This document shows, piece after piece, positions 33,488-45,289 of a stretch of 64,000 nucleotides of DNA. The position numbers were made by a program, and so were the translations under genes. Within the stretch, counting starts at the first letter, position 1. Every line of letters begins with the position of its first letter. The stretch lies in NCBI GenBank assembly GCA_015680685.1, contig MNCI01001921.1, forward strand, positions 416,463 through 480,462, given 5' to 3'. Origin of the DNA: Gnetum montanum (lineage: Eukaryota > Streptophyta > Gnetopsida > Gnetales > Gnetaceae). Under the pieces are notes generated by a model. The model was not told the origin of the DNA, searched no databases, and saw only the letters and a list, made by a program, of their open reading frames with translations.

Positions 33488-35604
33488 TATGATAAGTGTA
33501 CCACCTAGAGTGTATAATCTAGGAGATATAGGAAGCATTTTTCAAATAGTTTCCCATGATTTTAGTCATGGGGAAAGTGCTTTATCTTGATTTAGGAATT
33601 AATAAGTGCTTTTCAATATTTTATTTGACAATTATTTTTACTTTTCCTATTTCTTAATATAGTTTTTCTCATTCTTTTATACTTTTCACATTCTTTGATA
33701 GTTTCTTATTCTTTTATACTTTTCATTTCTTAAATTTTTGATATTCTTTCACATTTTTCAATTCTTTAATGATTTTTCATTCTTTGGCATTTCACATTTT
33801 GTACATATTTTTCCAATTCTTACTATCTTTTCANCACATTTTGTACATATTTTTCCAATTCTTACTATCTTTTCATACTTTATTTTCATTTTCTTGGTAA
33901 ATATTTTTGATTTCTAATGAAACACATTAAGAATAAAGGCAAGATTTAGTCTAATAAAATGAAAATTTTTCTATGTTATCACATCATAAGGAACTAATTA
34001 TTTGAATAGTGAGACCACAACATTCATCCATTCTTTCTATTAATAAGAGGTTCTTACCATGGCCATAATAATTTTCTTCTCATTATCAATCTAAGAATAA
34101 ACTTGTAATCATTATGCCTAGACTGAAAAGTGAAGAACTAGGTGGCAATGTAAAGGGTGTGACATCAAGGGAATTTGTGAACTCTCTTAGGTTACTTTTA
34201 TTAGTTATATCATGTTCTGTAAGTGATATCATATCCTTGTGGATCTAACAAAAAATGTAAGTAAGAGTATAATAAGTGTTGCCTTACTATGTCACTAGAA
34301 AGACATGTTACCCATGCTTGAATGTAGTCCTCTAGTAAGGTTAACACAACTAAAAACAATAAGAGCACAAAATTAATTTTTCAAGGTCCCACTGGAAAGA
34401 CATGTTACCCATCCCTAAATGTAGGTGGCTTCTCAAAAATCCAAAAAATAAAAAAGTTCCATTAATAAACTTCTTCTTTGGACAATACGCCAAGTGACGA
34501 TACTCCTTTCACTAGTGGTAGTCTTAGAATTGTAATTCCAAAAGATGAGACAATGCAATGTCACTAAAATGTGATTTGGACTTGTTTTGAATCTTGGATA
34601 GAAAGGCTAATGATTATTTTAACCTTTAATAAAATGAAAGAACTCATTATGCCTATGGTAAGATACCTCACGTCCTAATTTCTAAAATCTCTTCTAAGTT
34701 AATCTCATATCACTATATGAATAATCATAACTTGTGGTTTTGTGCCACATGGCATAATTTTCCTAACTTGGTTATATTAACATGTGTGTTTTTCTAAATA
34801 AGTATGCATTACATTCAACTCCTTAAGCGCCTAAGGATACTTCTAGGTGTGATTATACAAGGGCATTAAGGGTTGGAGCCTACTTTAGGCTACTGTATCT
34901 TATACTTGTCTAGAAATTCCACATCATCTTGAACCTTCCAAGACCAATAAATGTTAATCAAAACTTTCCTTTATATCACATGACTCCATTCTATACTGTA
35001 AAATTCATTACCCATCTCATCAACAATTCATATACTTTCATAGCTTGAGATTCCTTCTTTATATATTTTCTATGCGAAATTTTTACTAAAATGCATCATT
35101 CATAGTCCAAGATCCTTTGAACATGTTTTATACCTTCCAAACATTTACAAAAACTCACTTTTATTCATCAAAAATCAAGAAAAAATTGAAAACTTTTCAT
35201 CTAATATGGGGTGAACAAAAACTATATATATTGTAGGGCACTTAGTGAAATTTTCATTTTTCCATTATGCATCTAAGAGAGTTTTTGTAATTTTTATTCT
35301 TAACTCAGGAGCTCTAATCATCTAGCTTCCACAAGCCATATCTTGCACATTATTACTTTGATTTTTGTGATTTTTGAATCCATCTAATCTTGGAGTGCTC
35401 ATCTTAGTCATGTAGGGCTACTAGTGAGGAAGATTTGAGCCAATTTTCCAAAATTTCCTAACACCTAGAGGGTATTTTAAGGGTATGATTGAAGAAAAAA
35501 TTAAAAATTATTAATAAATATCAAGATATAAACACTTAAATAATTCCCTTAATGAGCCATGCTAACCATTATGAGCCATACACAAGAACAAAATGGACAA
35601 CTGT
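33488..35604 (+). other. Second plus-strand copy of the Athila-like spacer
   Basis: No gene. T-rich opening at 33560-33900, then blocks shared with 27900-29280: GGGTGTGACATCAAGGGAA near 34157, GACATGTTACCCATGC at 34302 and again at 34399, and CACTAAAATGTGATTTGGAC near 34560. It abuts the 3' LTR of TE-D at 35605, so it is the host sequence into which TE-D inserted, or a remnant of another copy. Confidence 0.65.
33793..33875. repeat. Identical 41-bp direct repeat around an N
   Basis: 33793-33833 and 33835-33875 are identical (start CACATTTTGTACATATTTTT), separated only by N at 33834. Elsewhere repeats here are diverged, so this looks like an assembly join where two contig ends overlap but were not merged. 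Confidence 0.9.
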
Positions 35605-36459
35605 TGATGAATGTCAAGGTACCCTGATGTCCAACCATATGAATCACAAGCATTTATGCATGATCTAGTCAAATTTCACAAACCCTAAGTTCCTAAATAC
35701 ACTAGTTCTATGATGTGAAATCTAATTGTGATAATCACTATCTTCTCAACTACACTTGTGAAGCTTAATTGGATGGTTAAGTGTAATTGAGGTATATGAC
35801 TTTTATTATTTTATATTCTATTTATATACAATTAACAATAGGTTGAAACTAAATTTATAATTAGTTTCACTAATCTAATTGCTAATTAATAACTAACTAT
35901 CCTAACATGAGTATCTAGTTCCACTTTCCATGCACAATCTGAACAAGTATAATGCTACTAGGTTACCAAATGTTAAGTGTTACTAGGATTACCAAGCATC
36001 ATGCACATGCTTGAAGTAGTTATACTTGTGTGCTTAATTAACTACTATTTAATCTATCTAGCTTACTTTAGCTTAATTACTTGGTATTATTAAATGAAAT
36101 TGCACAAAACATTAAATGCATGAATAAAATATTTAAGTTAGCCAAGGCACTACAAGGTTTCATCAAAAAGCTCATCTTTATTGCCACACACACTATTGTG
36201 CTCAGATACAACAATGCTCAAATAAAGATCTATACACTCAATAACTCCTGCTATAGGCACTTTGGAAAATATTATAAATTTGGAGGAAAAAACCTACAAG
36301 AGCTCTACTATGCTATGGAAAAAAGTACATCCAAAGTGTGTGCCCAAGTACTATATTTATAGGTGGGCACACACCCCATGATATCAGATATTTGACATTG
36401 CATCTTGGAATCTAATATCATATACCTAATATTAGGGCTAGGTAAAATATGGCTCATCA
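35605..36459 (-). repeat. TE-D 3' LTR (L3)
   Basis: 855-bp LTR, TGATGAA to CTCATCA. TATTTATAGG near 36355 is the TATA box on the minus strand. U3 has decayed GATATC-type repeats (36380-36440). The plus-strand frame 36081-36362 has its counterpart in L4 (52529-52747); it is LTR sequence, not a gene. Confidence 0.85.
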
Positions 36460-38409
36460 TAACCTCACAATTGAATGAAAACTCGTCCTCAAGTGAACAA
36501 AAAGAGGAACAAGTTTCTTACAAAATATTGGGAAGGTATGGGATTATTGATTGACATGTAAATTGACTCAAATAGAACAAATAGATTCTAAGTGCCCAAG
36601 TATATGGATTTAAAATTTTTTACAAAATTGAATGTTCATGACAATAGGATTAAATACCCTAGACAAACCTAACATCCAACTTCTTTAGCAACTGAAAAGT
36701 GAGGGAGAAGATTCAACAATCATGAAGGATCACTGTCACATGGTGCTGCTACTTATCTTTTGGTGAAGAAAGTCCCACTTCTAGTCTATGCTTCCCACTA
36801 CAATCATAACAAAATTGTGAATTAGTGTGCAATTTGTAATGCATAGCTTTTAGGTACCTTATCTTGTTGGTAGTTACACTTGGCTAGGTTGTGATTATGG
36901 TGGATTAATTCTTTTAATTGTGTTATCAGGAGACTAAAAATAGGATGAAATAGATAAGTAGTCCATTATTAAATTTTTAAAAGTCCAAATGTAATGAAAT
37001 GCTTAAAAAATAATAAAAACATGATTTCATTGAAATTTTTTTTGAAGATGTGTATAATTGGATGTCATTGATGGGTGCATGGAAAAGGATTCGATTTTGA
37101 GAATGTCTGAGGATAAAGAACTTAACTAATTCAACCAAAATGTATGCAAGTGGATCCTCCCCAAAGTAGGCACATACCATTTATTGTCCTTGCATAACTT
37201 CAAACCAAGAAGTTTGTGGACCCCATAGATGATTCATGGTTATGGAAAGTTAAGTAAAAAACCTTGAAAAAAACTACTTAAGAATTTCAACACATCAAAC
37301 CAAGACATCGAACAAGAACATAAAATTGATAGTGAGGTGAGACGTGAAAAGCATAGATGGATAAGAGAGAGAGTGGAATGGAGTTCTCGATTAAGGTCAT
37401 ATGAAGTCCCTTGTGAATTTTGTGGTTAAATGACATGATAAAATCCATGCTTAGTTAAAACCAACACCAACCATGTTTAGTGACTTTGCATTACCACTCT
37501 AACACATATACATCCCCTTAAGACACAAGAGTGATTCCATAGATCAACCATTGTTCCTTATTGAAGAAGAAAAGAGAAGAAATAAGTGAGAAAGGGCCTT
37601 AGTTAGAGGGGACATTTAGGCATGGGTAACATGGCTTTATTGTTCCATAACTATTGCTTGTAGCCCATTTATTTTGTCTAAGGGATGTGCTTTAAATTCC
37701 CATCATCTTTTTTTTTTAGATGGAAACCACAACATGCAAAGGCTTAAGACTTATTCAACTTCCTATTATTGGTTGACACAGAATAGTAAGAAATCCATAA
37801 AAACACACATGCACCCAAGTAAGTAGAAAGACAAAAAGAGTATCGAGTCACCTTGAAGTCACATCTTGTTCAAACATTTGAATCTTTTTCAAATATAGAA
37901 ACTACCAAGGTCACAAATTTATTAAATTTTTATTAATGAAAAAGGATCTCATACTTCTAGAACAAGGAAAACCATAAATTTTGTGGATGGGTGGGTGTTG
38001 TGGACTCATTGCCTATTACGTAAAAAGAAGCCATGTCCTAGTTATTAGTAATAAAATTCAAAGCTAGAATCTAGACACCAATAATCAAATAACTAGATAG
38101 CACATGTCCACATCAAACAAACCATGCTATACCTAGTTGGCAATAAAGCATGTTATTATTAAAACACAACAAGAAAATCACACCAAAAGAAAGAAAATTA
38201 TATAAGAAATTGTAAAATATTTAAGAAAAATAAAATGTACTAACAATGTTGTGAAAAAGTTTGAATAATTAATAATGTAAAAATAAAAATGTGTAAGATA
38301 AAGAATGTGTAAAATAAAAAGTTATAAAAAATAACATTGTGTAAAACAAAAGCATGTCAAACAAAAGGATGAAAAAATAAGGAGCTACTTATATAGTTAG
38401 CATGAATGG
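36460..38409 (-). other. TE-D spacer with ORF3 start remnant
   Basis: Minus-strand post-integrase spacer like 1-1560: TTTAGGCATGGGTAACATGG near 37616 and TGGATGGGTGGGTGTTGTGG near 37984. Near the 3' LTR the minus strand reads AGCCAAGTGTAACTACC and then TATGATTGTAG, the acceptor-like site that precedes ORF3 in TE-F. Only about 300 bp then remain before the purine tract, so ORF3 is deleted. Confidence 0.65.
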
Positions 38410-38913
38410 CAATCTTCCCGATGACTAAGTTGAAAGAAGGAGATCTAAAAGATTGAGTGTGGTTGTCCATCCAATGAGGCATTTGGTGCACTAGCTTGCT
38501 TAAGCTCGTGGAAAGGTTTGACTAGTTGTATGTTGACTAGCTACTTCTTCTCTAGGCTCTTAGGTTTGTAGATCAACAGGGTCCTAGAAGAAAAATTTTC
38601 GTAAATTATATAAGGTTGTTCCTATAACATGTAGAACTTAGTTCATTGAGGTATGTGTGTGGGGTTCTAGTAGAGGGCCTTATCTCTTGGTTGAAATATA
38701 ACTTTTATAATTCTAAGGTCATGGCACTTTTTGTTAAATGCCTTGTGTAGCTCGTTAGATGATAGGGCCACCAATTGATTTTCATCTAGCAAGTTGAGGT
38801 ATATTAATATTTTTTCTTATGCTAGACTTAAATCAAGGTCAAGGTCACAGGTTGTTGAAGGTGTATAGAGCTCAGATTGAATAGGAAGTTTTGGTAATTT
38901 TCAGCACAGTAGC
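38410..38913 (-). pseudogene. pol: TE-D integrase, C-terminal part (cut by TE-E)
   Basis: C-terminal end of the Athila-like integrase in broken minus frames, homologous to 1850-2270 of TE-A. It is separated from the N-terminal and core part (46245-47060) by TE-E. The sequence just left of TE-E (38893-38913) does not match the uninterrupted copy at 2280-2300, so the junction was rearranged. Confidence 0.7.
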
Positions 38914-39874
38914 TGATGAGTGGCAAGGTACCCCTACACTCAACCATACAAAACGAGCATAGCACGCATGAGCTGGTTGAACTCCACAGACTAAATGCCT
39001 AAACGCCACACAGAACACTTGGGGTTAATTAATCGTTGTATTTCCAGAATTACTTGTTGTTGTCATGGTGTATGGTTAAGTAAGTCCAAGGTATATGATT
39101 TTTTTGGTCTTTTCAGGTTTATCTCCTATGCTAAAGGGTGAAGGGTTGAGAGACTAAAACTAACTCTAGCTACAGCGCTAAGTCCTAGCATCAGCATCTG
39201 TTCCCACCTACCGTACACACCCTGAACTATGCAACTGTGGCTACCAAACGCTAATCGTTACTGGGATTACCACACGTAATGCACGTGCTCGAAGCGGTCG
39301 TACTGAGGCACCTAACTAGCCTAAGTGTGACAAGCAGCCAATTCTTTGACTAGCCGTACACATTCGTAGATGCTCGTAATCAAGTTGTACTTGTCCCACG
39401 CTCTAGGAGATAAGGGTGAGAGAATCTAATCACGATGAGTATCCGATTACTTGGCTATCCGTACACATTCATCAATGCTCGTAACCAAGTCATAGTCATG
39501 CCACGTTACTAGCAAAGTAATAAATAACATTAAATAAACCTATCCATGTACTACAAGGTTTATCCACAAAGCTCGTCTTTATTGCCATACACAACTTGCG
39601 TTCAGGTACAAAGCTGCTCGAATAAAGAACCATTCACTTGGGGGACTCCTACTGCGGGCACATGGAAAATATTCTATATTTGGGGTGATCAATCTTCCAG
39701 AGCTTCACTACTTCTAGCCTAGGATGAGAAATGAGCGGTGTGCTGCCTCTTATTTATAGATTTGGCGGTGGACCGCAATATCGTGTACGCGATATCGTAG
39801 GGGATGACGCGATATCACGGTGGCTACGATATTGCATACGCGATATCACGGCTTGTGCATATCGTGTCTCATCA
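38914..39874 (-). repeat. TE-E 3' LTR
   Basis: 961 bp. Minus-strand AATAAA at 39583-39578. U3 has CGATATCG-type palindromes in tandem (39770-39868). A purine tract (minus strand AGTCATGGGGGTA, 39887-39875) abuts it. Confidence 0.92.
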
Positions 39875-42002
39875 TACCCCCATGACTGAATGAAAACTCG
39901 TCCTCAAGTTCCTTACAATAATATTGGGAAGGTATGGAATTATTGAGGGGAATGAAACTAATGGGATGATATGTGAACGGATCATTATTACAAGACTTGA
40001 CAAAACTAGTGTTCATGACAACAAGGGTGGACACCTTATTACAATGACATCAGGCCTTTGTTGGAAGCTTGGGGAAAAAGGAGAGAGATAGGAAGAAGTG
40101 TTGCTGCTGCCAATACCAAGATTGCGCCTTCGTTGTTCATCCATAAATGTGCCATCGATCTTACTCCTTGCATAGCTACTTTAGCGCTGCTCCATTCCAA
40201 CTTTTTGCTCTAGATCCATTCCATTGTTATATGATTGTCATCTGTACACACAACATAATCATATATTAGCAAGGGTAATTGAATCATTAAGTAAATAATA
40301 CCTTACTTCAGTGTAACTCCATTGGCTAGGTTGTGGTATGGCTGATATGGGCCTAGGAAGATGTAATAATGGTGACTACTGAAGGTGTAGGGGTTAGGAA
40401 GAAAAACAAAAAAATTCGGGGCTTAGGAGAAAAATCGAAAAATTAGGCCCCGTACCCCCATGACTAATCGTGAACCTCCGGTAGCGTTAGAATGAAGAAA
40501 GAAAAGGAGAAAGAAAGATAGGTAAAAAGGGACAACTATGGCATCAATGAAGTGGATGTCAAGATGGAAATGAACAGAAATAAAATCAATTGCAAAATGT
40601 TAAGGAAAAGAAGTTAAATAATGTTCCAAATAGGAATGCCAGTGGGTCCTCCCCAACGCAAGCTCATGCCGTTAATGCCCTGACAAACCCACATTCAAAG
40701 AGTCCATAGGCTCTAGGAATGTCTTTTGGAACAAGAGTTAAACTCTTAACCGCAAGAATTTACTAAAAAGAAAACAATGCATCAACCAAAATATACACAC
40801 TAATGATACAACTGGCAATGAGGTGAATAGTGGAGGGAAGGGTGGAGAGAAGAGGATGGAGTGGAATCCCAAGGAAAAAGTGGTGTATAGTCCCTTGTGT
40901 GTTACATGATTAATGTGACTTGGTAAATCTCATTCCAACTCTGGGCTCAAACCAACCACCTCTAGTGACTTCGCATCAATGCATTCGGTTAAACCATCCA
41001 CTCGGATAACAAGGATGTATCTTCAAAGAGCCACCACCATTCCAATGAAACAAAGGAGACAATGGGAAGCAAGAAGGGCCTTAGTTAGAGGGAACACTTT
41101 TGGTTCCATAACTAGTGCTTATAGCCCAAATTTATTCCATCTAAGGGGTGTGCTTTGAATCCTCACTTTGGTGTGTTTTTGTTTTCTTTTTTGTGTTTTA
41201 TGTTTTTATGTGTGGGGACCACACCATACAAAGAATTATTATTTTTATTTTCTTAGCTTCCAAAGAATGGGTAACATCGGAACAGTAAGAAAACTCGAGA
41301 AGGAAACATCCAAGCACCCAAGTGAATGGCCAACACAAATGCATCAAGTTCCCTTGAAGTCACACTCTTTTCAAACCTTGAGTCCTTCCTTAGTTTGAGA
41401 AGTACCTAATCACCGATTTGTTAGAGTTCTTATTAGAAGGGGACTGTACATTTCCAAGCCAAGAGAAACCATAGAAATTGGCGGATGGATGGATGAAGTG
41501 ATCTCATTGCCTACCATATCAAAAGAAACATATCTTAGTATCAACATTGTAACTTAAAGGTAAAAACCAAACATTAGCAATCAATATGAAAACAGTTCAT
41601 CCCATCGGTTCGAACACTTATTGGGTGACAAACTGACATGGTGGATGACACATATACACACACACACAAAATAGAAGACTACAGTGATGGTGTAAAACAA
41701 AAACTAAAAAGGTTAAAGAAAGTTGTAAAACAAAAATATGTAAAACAAAAACGTTGTAAAACAAAAATGTGTAAAAAAAAAATTGAAAAAGAACTGAGGG
41801 CCCCATATGATTAGCATAGGTGGGCATCTCCCCCATGACTGAGTTGTAAGGGAGAGATCCAAAATAATGAGCATCTATTAGAATTTCTAGGAAGTGCCCA
41901 ACTTCTCCCAATTGATGATCTTAGATTCAGGGGTGGAAGTTGGCGACACTCATGTTCCAATGTGTCTATGCCATGGTTGTTGGCATGAGTTGTCTCCTCA
42001 GT
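39875..42002 (-). other. TE-E spacer between protease and 3' LTR
   Basis: No supported gene. Next to the LTR is the purine tract; a second copy of TACCCCCATGACT lies at 40453-40465. The minus strand has AACCTAGCCAATGGAGTTAC and then TTGTGTGTACAG|ATG near 40235, the ORF3 acceptor and start, after which ORF3 is cut to a short remnant. From 40500 to 41560 it matches the spacer of the other copies. A CA run lies at 41654-41668. Frames at 41168-41398 and 41618-41911 are not conserved. Confidence 0.65.
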
Positions 42003-43106
42003 TCATTCCATGCATATTTGCTTGCTCTTACGAGTAGCTGTCAACCACGGGATGCCTACTACTGGTTGCGTGGTTGCTATATACAGGCATCTTTGTTTTT
42101 CATTCTCATAGGCACACCTCTCACATGGAGACATATCCTCCATGTCATCACCCGATGAATCACTGTATGCGATGCATAGAATCTTCTTCTTCTTGATCTT
42201 TCCGTAAATATTCATCTTAGAAATTTGCAAGGAAAGATCACGAATTCCTTGGTACACATCTACGGTACTTAGCCATGGTCTTCCCAATATAATGGGGAAG
42301 CCCCCTTCATTGTTAACCTCAATCACCAGGAAATTGGCCGGGTATGACCACCCACACACAATGGTGATAATGTCCTCCACCAATCCTAAGGGAATGGTGA
42401 TGGACTGGTCAACCAACTCCAGTTGTATGTTACTCTTCTTAAGTTGGGGCAAGTTCCAGGCTTGATACATCTTTTGTGAAATTAGGTTGACTTCGGAACC
42501 TGAGTCAAGAAGAGCTTGATGTGGTGCATTTCCGATGATCTGTAAATGAATTAAGGGGTTCCCAAGGTTAGATAGTTTCCGAGGAAGGTGGCCCACCTTT
42601 ATCCAGTCAGTTACAGTATGTGTCAACATAACCATTTGTGTACTTAGTTGTTGGACTGAAGGGTTCTCTGAAGCATTAGTGGTTACAAGCCTATACATGT
42701 GCCCAACCGCTTGTTGTTGCAAGAGTTTGTCTGGGCTCCTAGTTCTGAAAAAGGGTCTCTTCTTTGTATAGTTGTCAAAACCAGCACCCAGTTGGATATT
42801 TACATGCTGAATATTTACAGCTCTCACGGTGTTACATTGTTGTGGTTGGGTAGGTAATTTCCCCTGCATTGTTGGAATAGGTTGCATGGGAACTATAGGT
42901 GGAAGAGGTGTAGGTAGACTTAGAGGATGGGCTGAATGTGAGATATCTCCTGAAGGAGAAAGAGTCCTCCTAAAGTACTCCCAAACTTGGTAGTGATGTT
43001 GAGGACTATTGTGACTCATAGAGTCACCTAGAGAAACTCGTTGCTGCACATAATAATCGTAAGGATCAGGCTGCTGGTAAGGGTACTGATGTGTTGGCAG
43101 TGGCAT
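42003..43106 (-). CDS. TE-E gag C-terminus and aspartic protease, 367-residue open frame
   Basis: Longest open frame in the window. Residues 1-130 are a Pro/Gln/Tyr-rich linker (MPLPTHQYPYQQPDPYDYYV). The protease domain follows at about residues 180-300: ALLDSGSEVNLIS with the catalytic Asp at about 201, CGWSYPANFLVIEV, then FPIILGRPWLS at about 271-281. The enzyme would act as a dimer to cut gag. The tail has KIKKKKILCIAYSDSSGDDM. It is probably not a separate gene: upstream frames to 43160 show the same polyprotein broken by TAG stops, and the ATG is just the first after them. After its stop, the RT expected in a complete pol is absent. Confidence 0.88.
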   Translation of the reverse strand: MPLPTHQYPYQQPDPYDYYVQQRVSLGDSMSHNSPQHHYQVWEYFRRTLSPSGDISHSAHPLSLPTPLPPIVPMQPIPTMQGKLPTQPQQCNTVRAVNIQHVNIQLGAGFDNYTKKRPFFRTRSPDKLLQQQAVGHMYRLVTTNASENPSVQQLSTQMVMLTHTVTDWIKVGHLPRKLSNLGNPLIHLQIIGNAPHQALLDSGSEVNLISQKMYQAWNLPQLKKSNIQLELVDQSITIPLGLVEDIITIVCGWSYPANFLVIEVNNEGGFPIILGRPWLSTVDVYQGIRDLSLQISKMNIYGKIKKKKILCIAYSDSSGDDMEDMSPCERCAYENEKQRCLYIATTQPVVGIPWLTATRKSKQICME

Positions 43107-45148
43107 CCCCCATGACTATGGGTATTACCACTACTGATGTTGTCCAATGGGTTGTGGAGGCATTCCACTTGGGGAATATGTTAAGGGTTGGTGGAACTGC
43201 CTTGGGTTACCTTGTGGATAAGGTAACCTTTGAGGTGTTTGCCGTTGATTAAGGCTTGGATTTAACGCATACACCCCAGACTCCTACAGATGTGAGATAA
43301 TTGGGAAACATCCCTTAGGATGGTCATAGTAGAAGACCTCACATCCACTATCATTATCTGAATCAGAATTCACAGCCTCATCAAAAATAGGAAATTTTCC
43401 CTTACCCTTGTTATGCGCAAGGCTTAAGTTTCTCCGCTTGGTTTTGCCTTTGTCACTACTTTGTTCTACCTTAGACTCTTCTATGATTTTTAAGAATTTT
43501 TATATTCTTGAGTCTAAGGAATCCCACATTGGTTCTACCTTAGCCGATACCTCAGTTGTTAACTTTTGGATCGGTAAGGTTTTCCGATTCACCAACTCTT
43601 TGAGTGGTGACTCATCCTCCTCATCACAGAATTTCACTCCCTTCTTGAGAAGGGAGGGATCACAATTGTATTCTTCTGCACTTTCCCTCTTACGTAGCTC
43701 ACCCTCTTCTTGCACTACTTGTTCCAACAAACTTTCAACTTCATGGGCTCTTAGTTGGGAAAGTCTCCCTTGGGCGTAAGTCCCAAGAGTTCTTCTTGTT
43801 TCATTCCTTAGCCCATCCACGATGTGGTGAAGTTGATCCCGTTTAGTGTACCCATGGCCCAGGCAATGATGTAGCAGTGTATAGTAATGGGCCATGCCAG
43901 CATCCAAGGGTTCATAGGCACCTTGTTTCTAGCCTTGGATTTACTTACGCAAATTGGACACTCTGGAGTACGTTTGATATTTGTTGTTGAACAGTTCGAG
44001 CATCGTACTCCACCTCCTGATGGTTTCCAGTTCTAAGGACCAGTACCAGCTCTCTGCTTCTTTGGTGAGTGTCCTTGGGAACAACTTAAGCTTCTGCCAC
44101 TCATTATCTATATTTTGCAAGGCACAGGCATCGTGGAATGCCTGTAAATGATGTTGAGGATCAACATTGTATCCCCTTTCAAAACATGGGATATTATTTA
44201 TGTCCAAACGCTTGATCCTACTATCTTTTAAGTGCCTTATGGGGATCCTAACTACCTCTGTGATGTCTAGCATGCTTCAGGTTGCGAGTACGGGTTCGTC
44301 ATGATCATCCCTGTCATGACGTTTGTGATGTCTTCGTGATGGTTCCCTACTCTCCCTATGTCCTTGCCCTTATCCTAACTCCTGACCTTCCTGTCAAGGT
44401 CTTTCATCTTCCTTACTTTTACTCTCTCCATTGTGCTCACGATGGTTGTGCCCAAATGTGGAAGGAGAATGTAATGATGAGATGAAGGAGAAGAGGAAGG
44501 GGATCCATCACCATAGTGATGTTTCTTACCTTCTCTTCAGCTGCTTCGACCCTGATCATTTTGACGATCTAAGTGTCCATCCTTAGTGTGAGTGGTTGTT
44601 CCTGCCGTGAACAGTTGGTGTTCATGGGGATCAGAGCCCGTAGCATGTACAGTTGATTGAAGGCTCTGATGCCTAACCTCTTCACCATTGTGAGGAGGAG
44701 GAACATCATTTCCTAAGAAACCCTTTGTGAGGGGTTCCTCGTCTCCTATTTCACTAAGGACATGGAGGACCTTGCCCTTCAACAATGAGTGTTGGCTCTC
44801 CTGCCTTAAGTCTCAAATACGTTGGGCATCTATGGGATGATAATCCCTTGTGTCAAAGTCATCCATAATGTATTTTTCAAATAGTTCTTGCATGTCAATC
44901 TGTGCTAGGGCACGGAAAAGCATGTTAGGGATTGATTGATCTAGGGGTAACACAATGTTACCTTGCAAATCTCTCCACCGCAGTTGTTCATCTTGATGGA
45001 GAATAAAAGTAAAATCAGGCACATAATTATTGGGATGAGTATATGTCACCTTAGATTGCTGAGGACTTGGCTGGTTCAGGTTATGTGTATGTCGTTGACT
45101 GTCTTCCGTGTTATCCCTAGGTGAGTTAACCTTATGATAAGAAGTCAT
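43107..45148 (-). pseudogene. gag: TE-E gag, lightly broken
   Basis: Athila-like gag from ATG 45148 (MTSYHKVNSPRDNTEDSQ). Open pieces: 45148-44813 (FTFILHQDEQLRWRDLQGNI, LPLDQSIPNMLF), 44785-44537 (linker), 44273-43941 (capsid: LKLFPRTLTKEAESWYWSLE, TMLELFNNKYQT) and 43907-43500 (YAQGRLSQLRAHEVESLLEQ and an acidic/Lys stretch). A Cys/His block follows near 43330. Only a handful of stops separate the pieces, far fewer than in TE-A, TE-D or TE-G. No nucleic-acid-binding CCHC knuckle is obvious. Confidence 0.88.
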
Positions 45149-45269
45149 TTTATTGGTGTGCTATTCACCATTATATATGTTCTTAATTAACTAATTAACC
45201 CAAAGGTTCATTAAGGCTCACAATGATATGAAATATTTCCTAATGTTCTAATTGGCGTACAAACACTTA

Positions 45270-45289
45270 GTCCCCAGCAATGGTGTTAA
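45270..45289 (-). other. TE-E primer-binding site (tRNA-Asp type)
   Basis: Minus strand TTAACACCATTGCTGGGGAC directly follows the 5' LTR and is a decayed TGGCGCCGTTGCCGGGG, complementary to plant tRNA-Asp. Confidence 0.85.

Noticed and set aside
36081-36362. 93-residue plus frame and its relatives at 52529-52747 and 53100-53327
   Set aside because: They recur because they lie in homologous LTRs; the frames overlap the promoter and polyadenylation region and have no protein features.
41618-41911. 97-residue hydrophobic minus frame in TE-E
   Set aside because: Falls in T-rich spacer with a CA microsatellite; no counterpart in sister copies.
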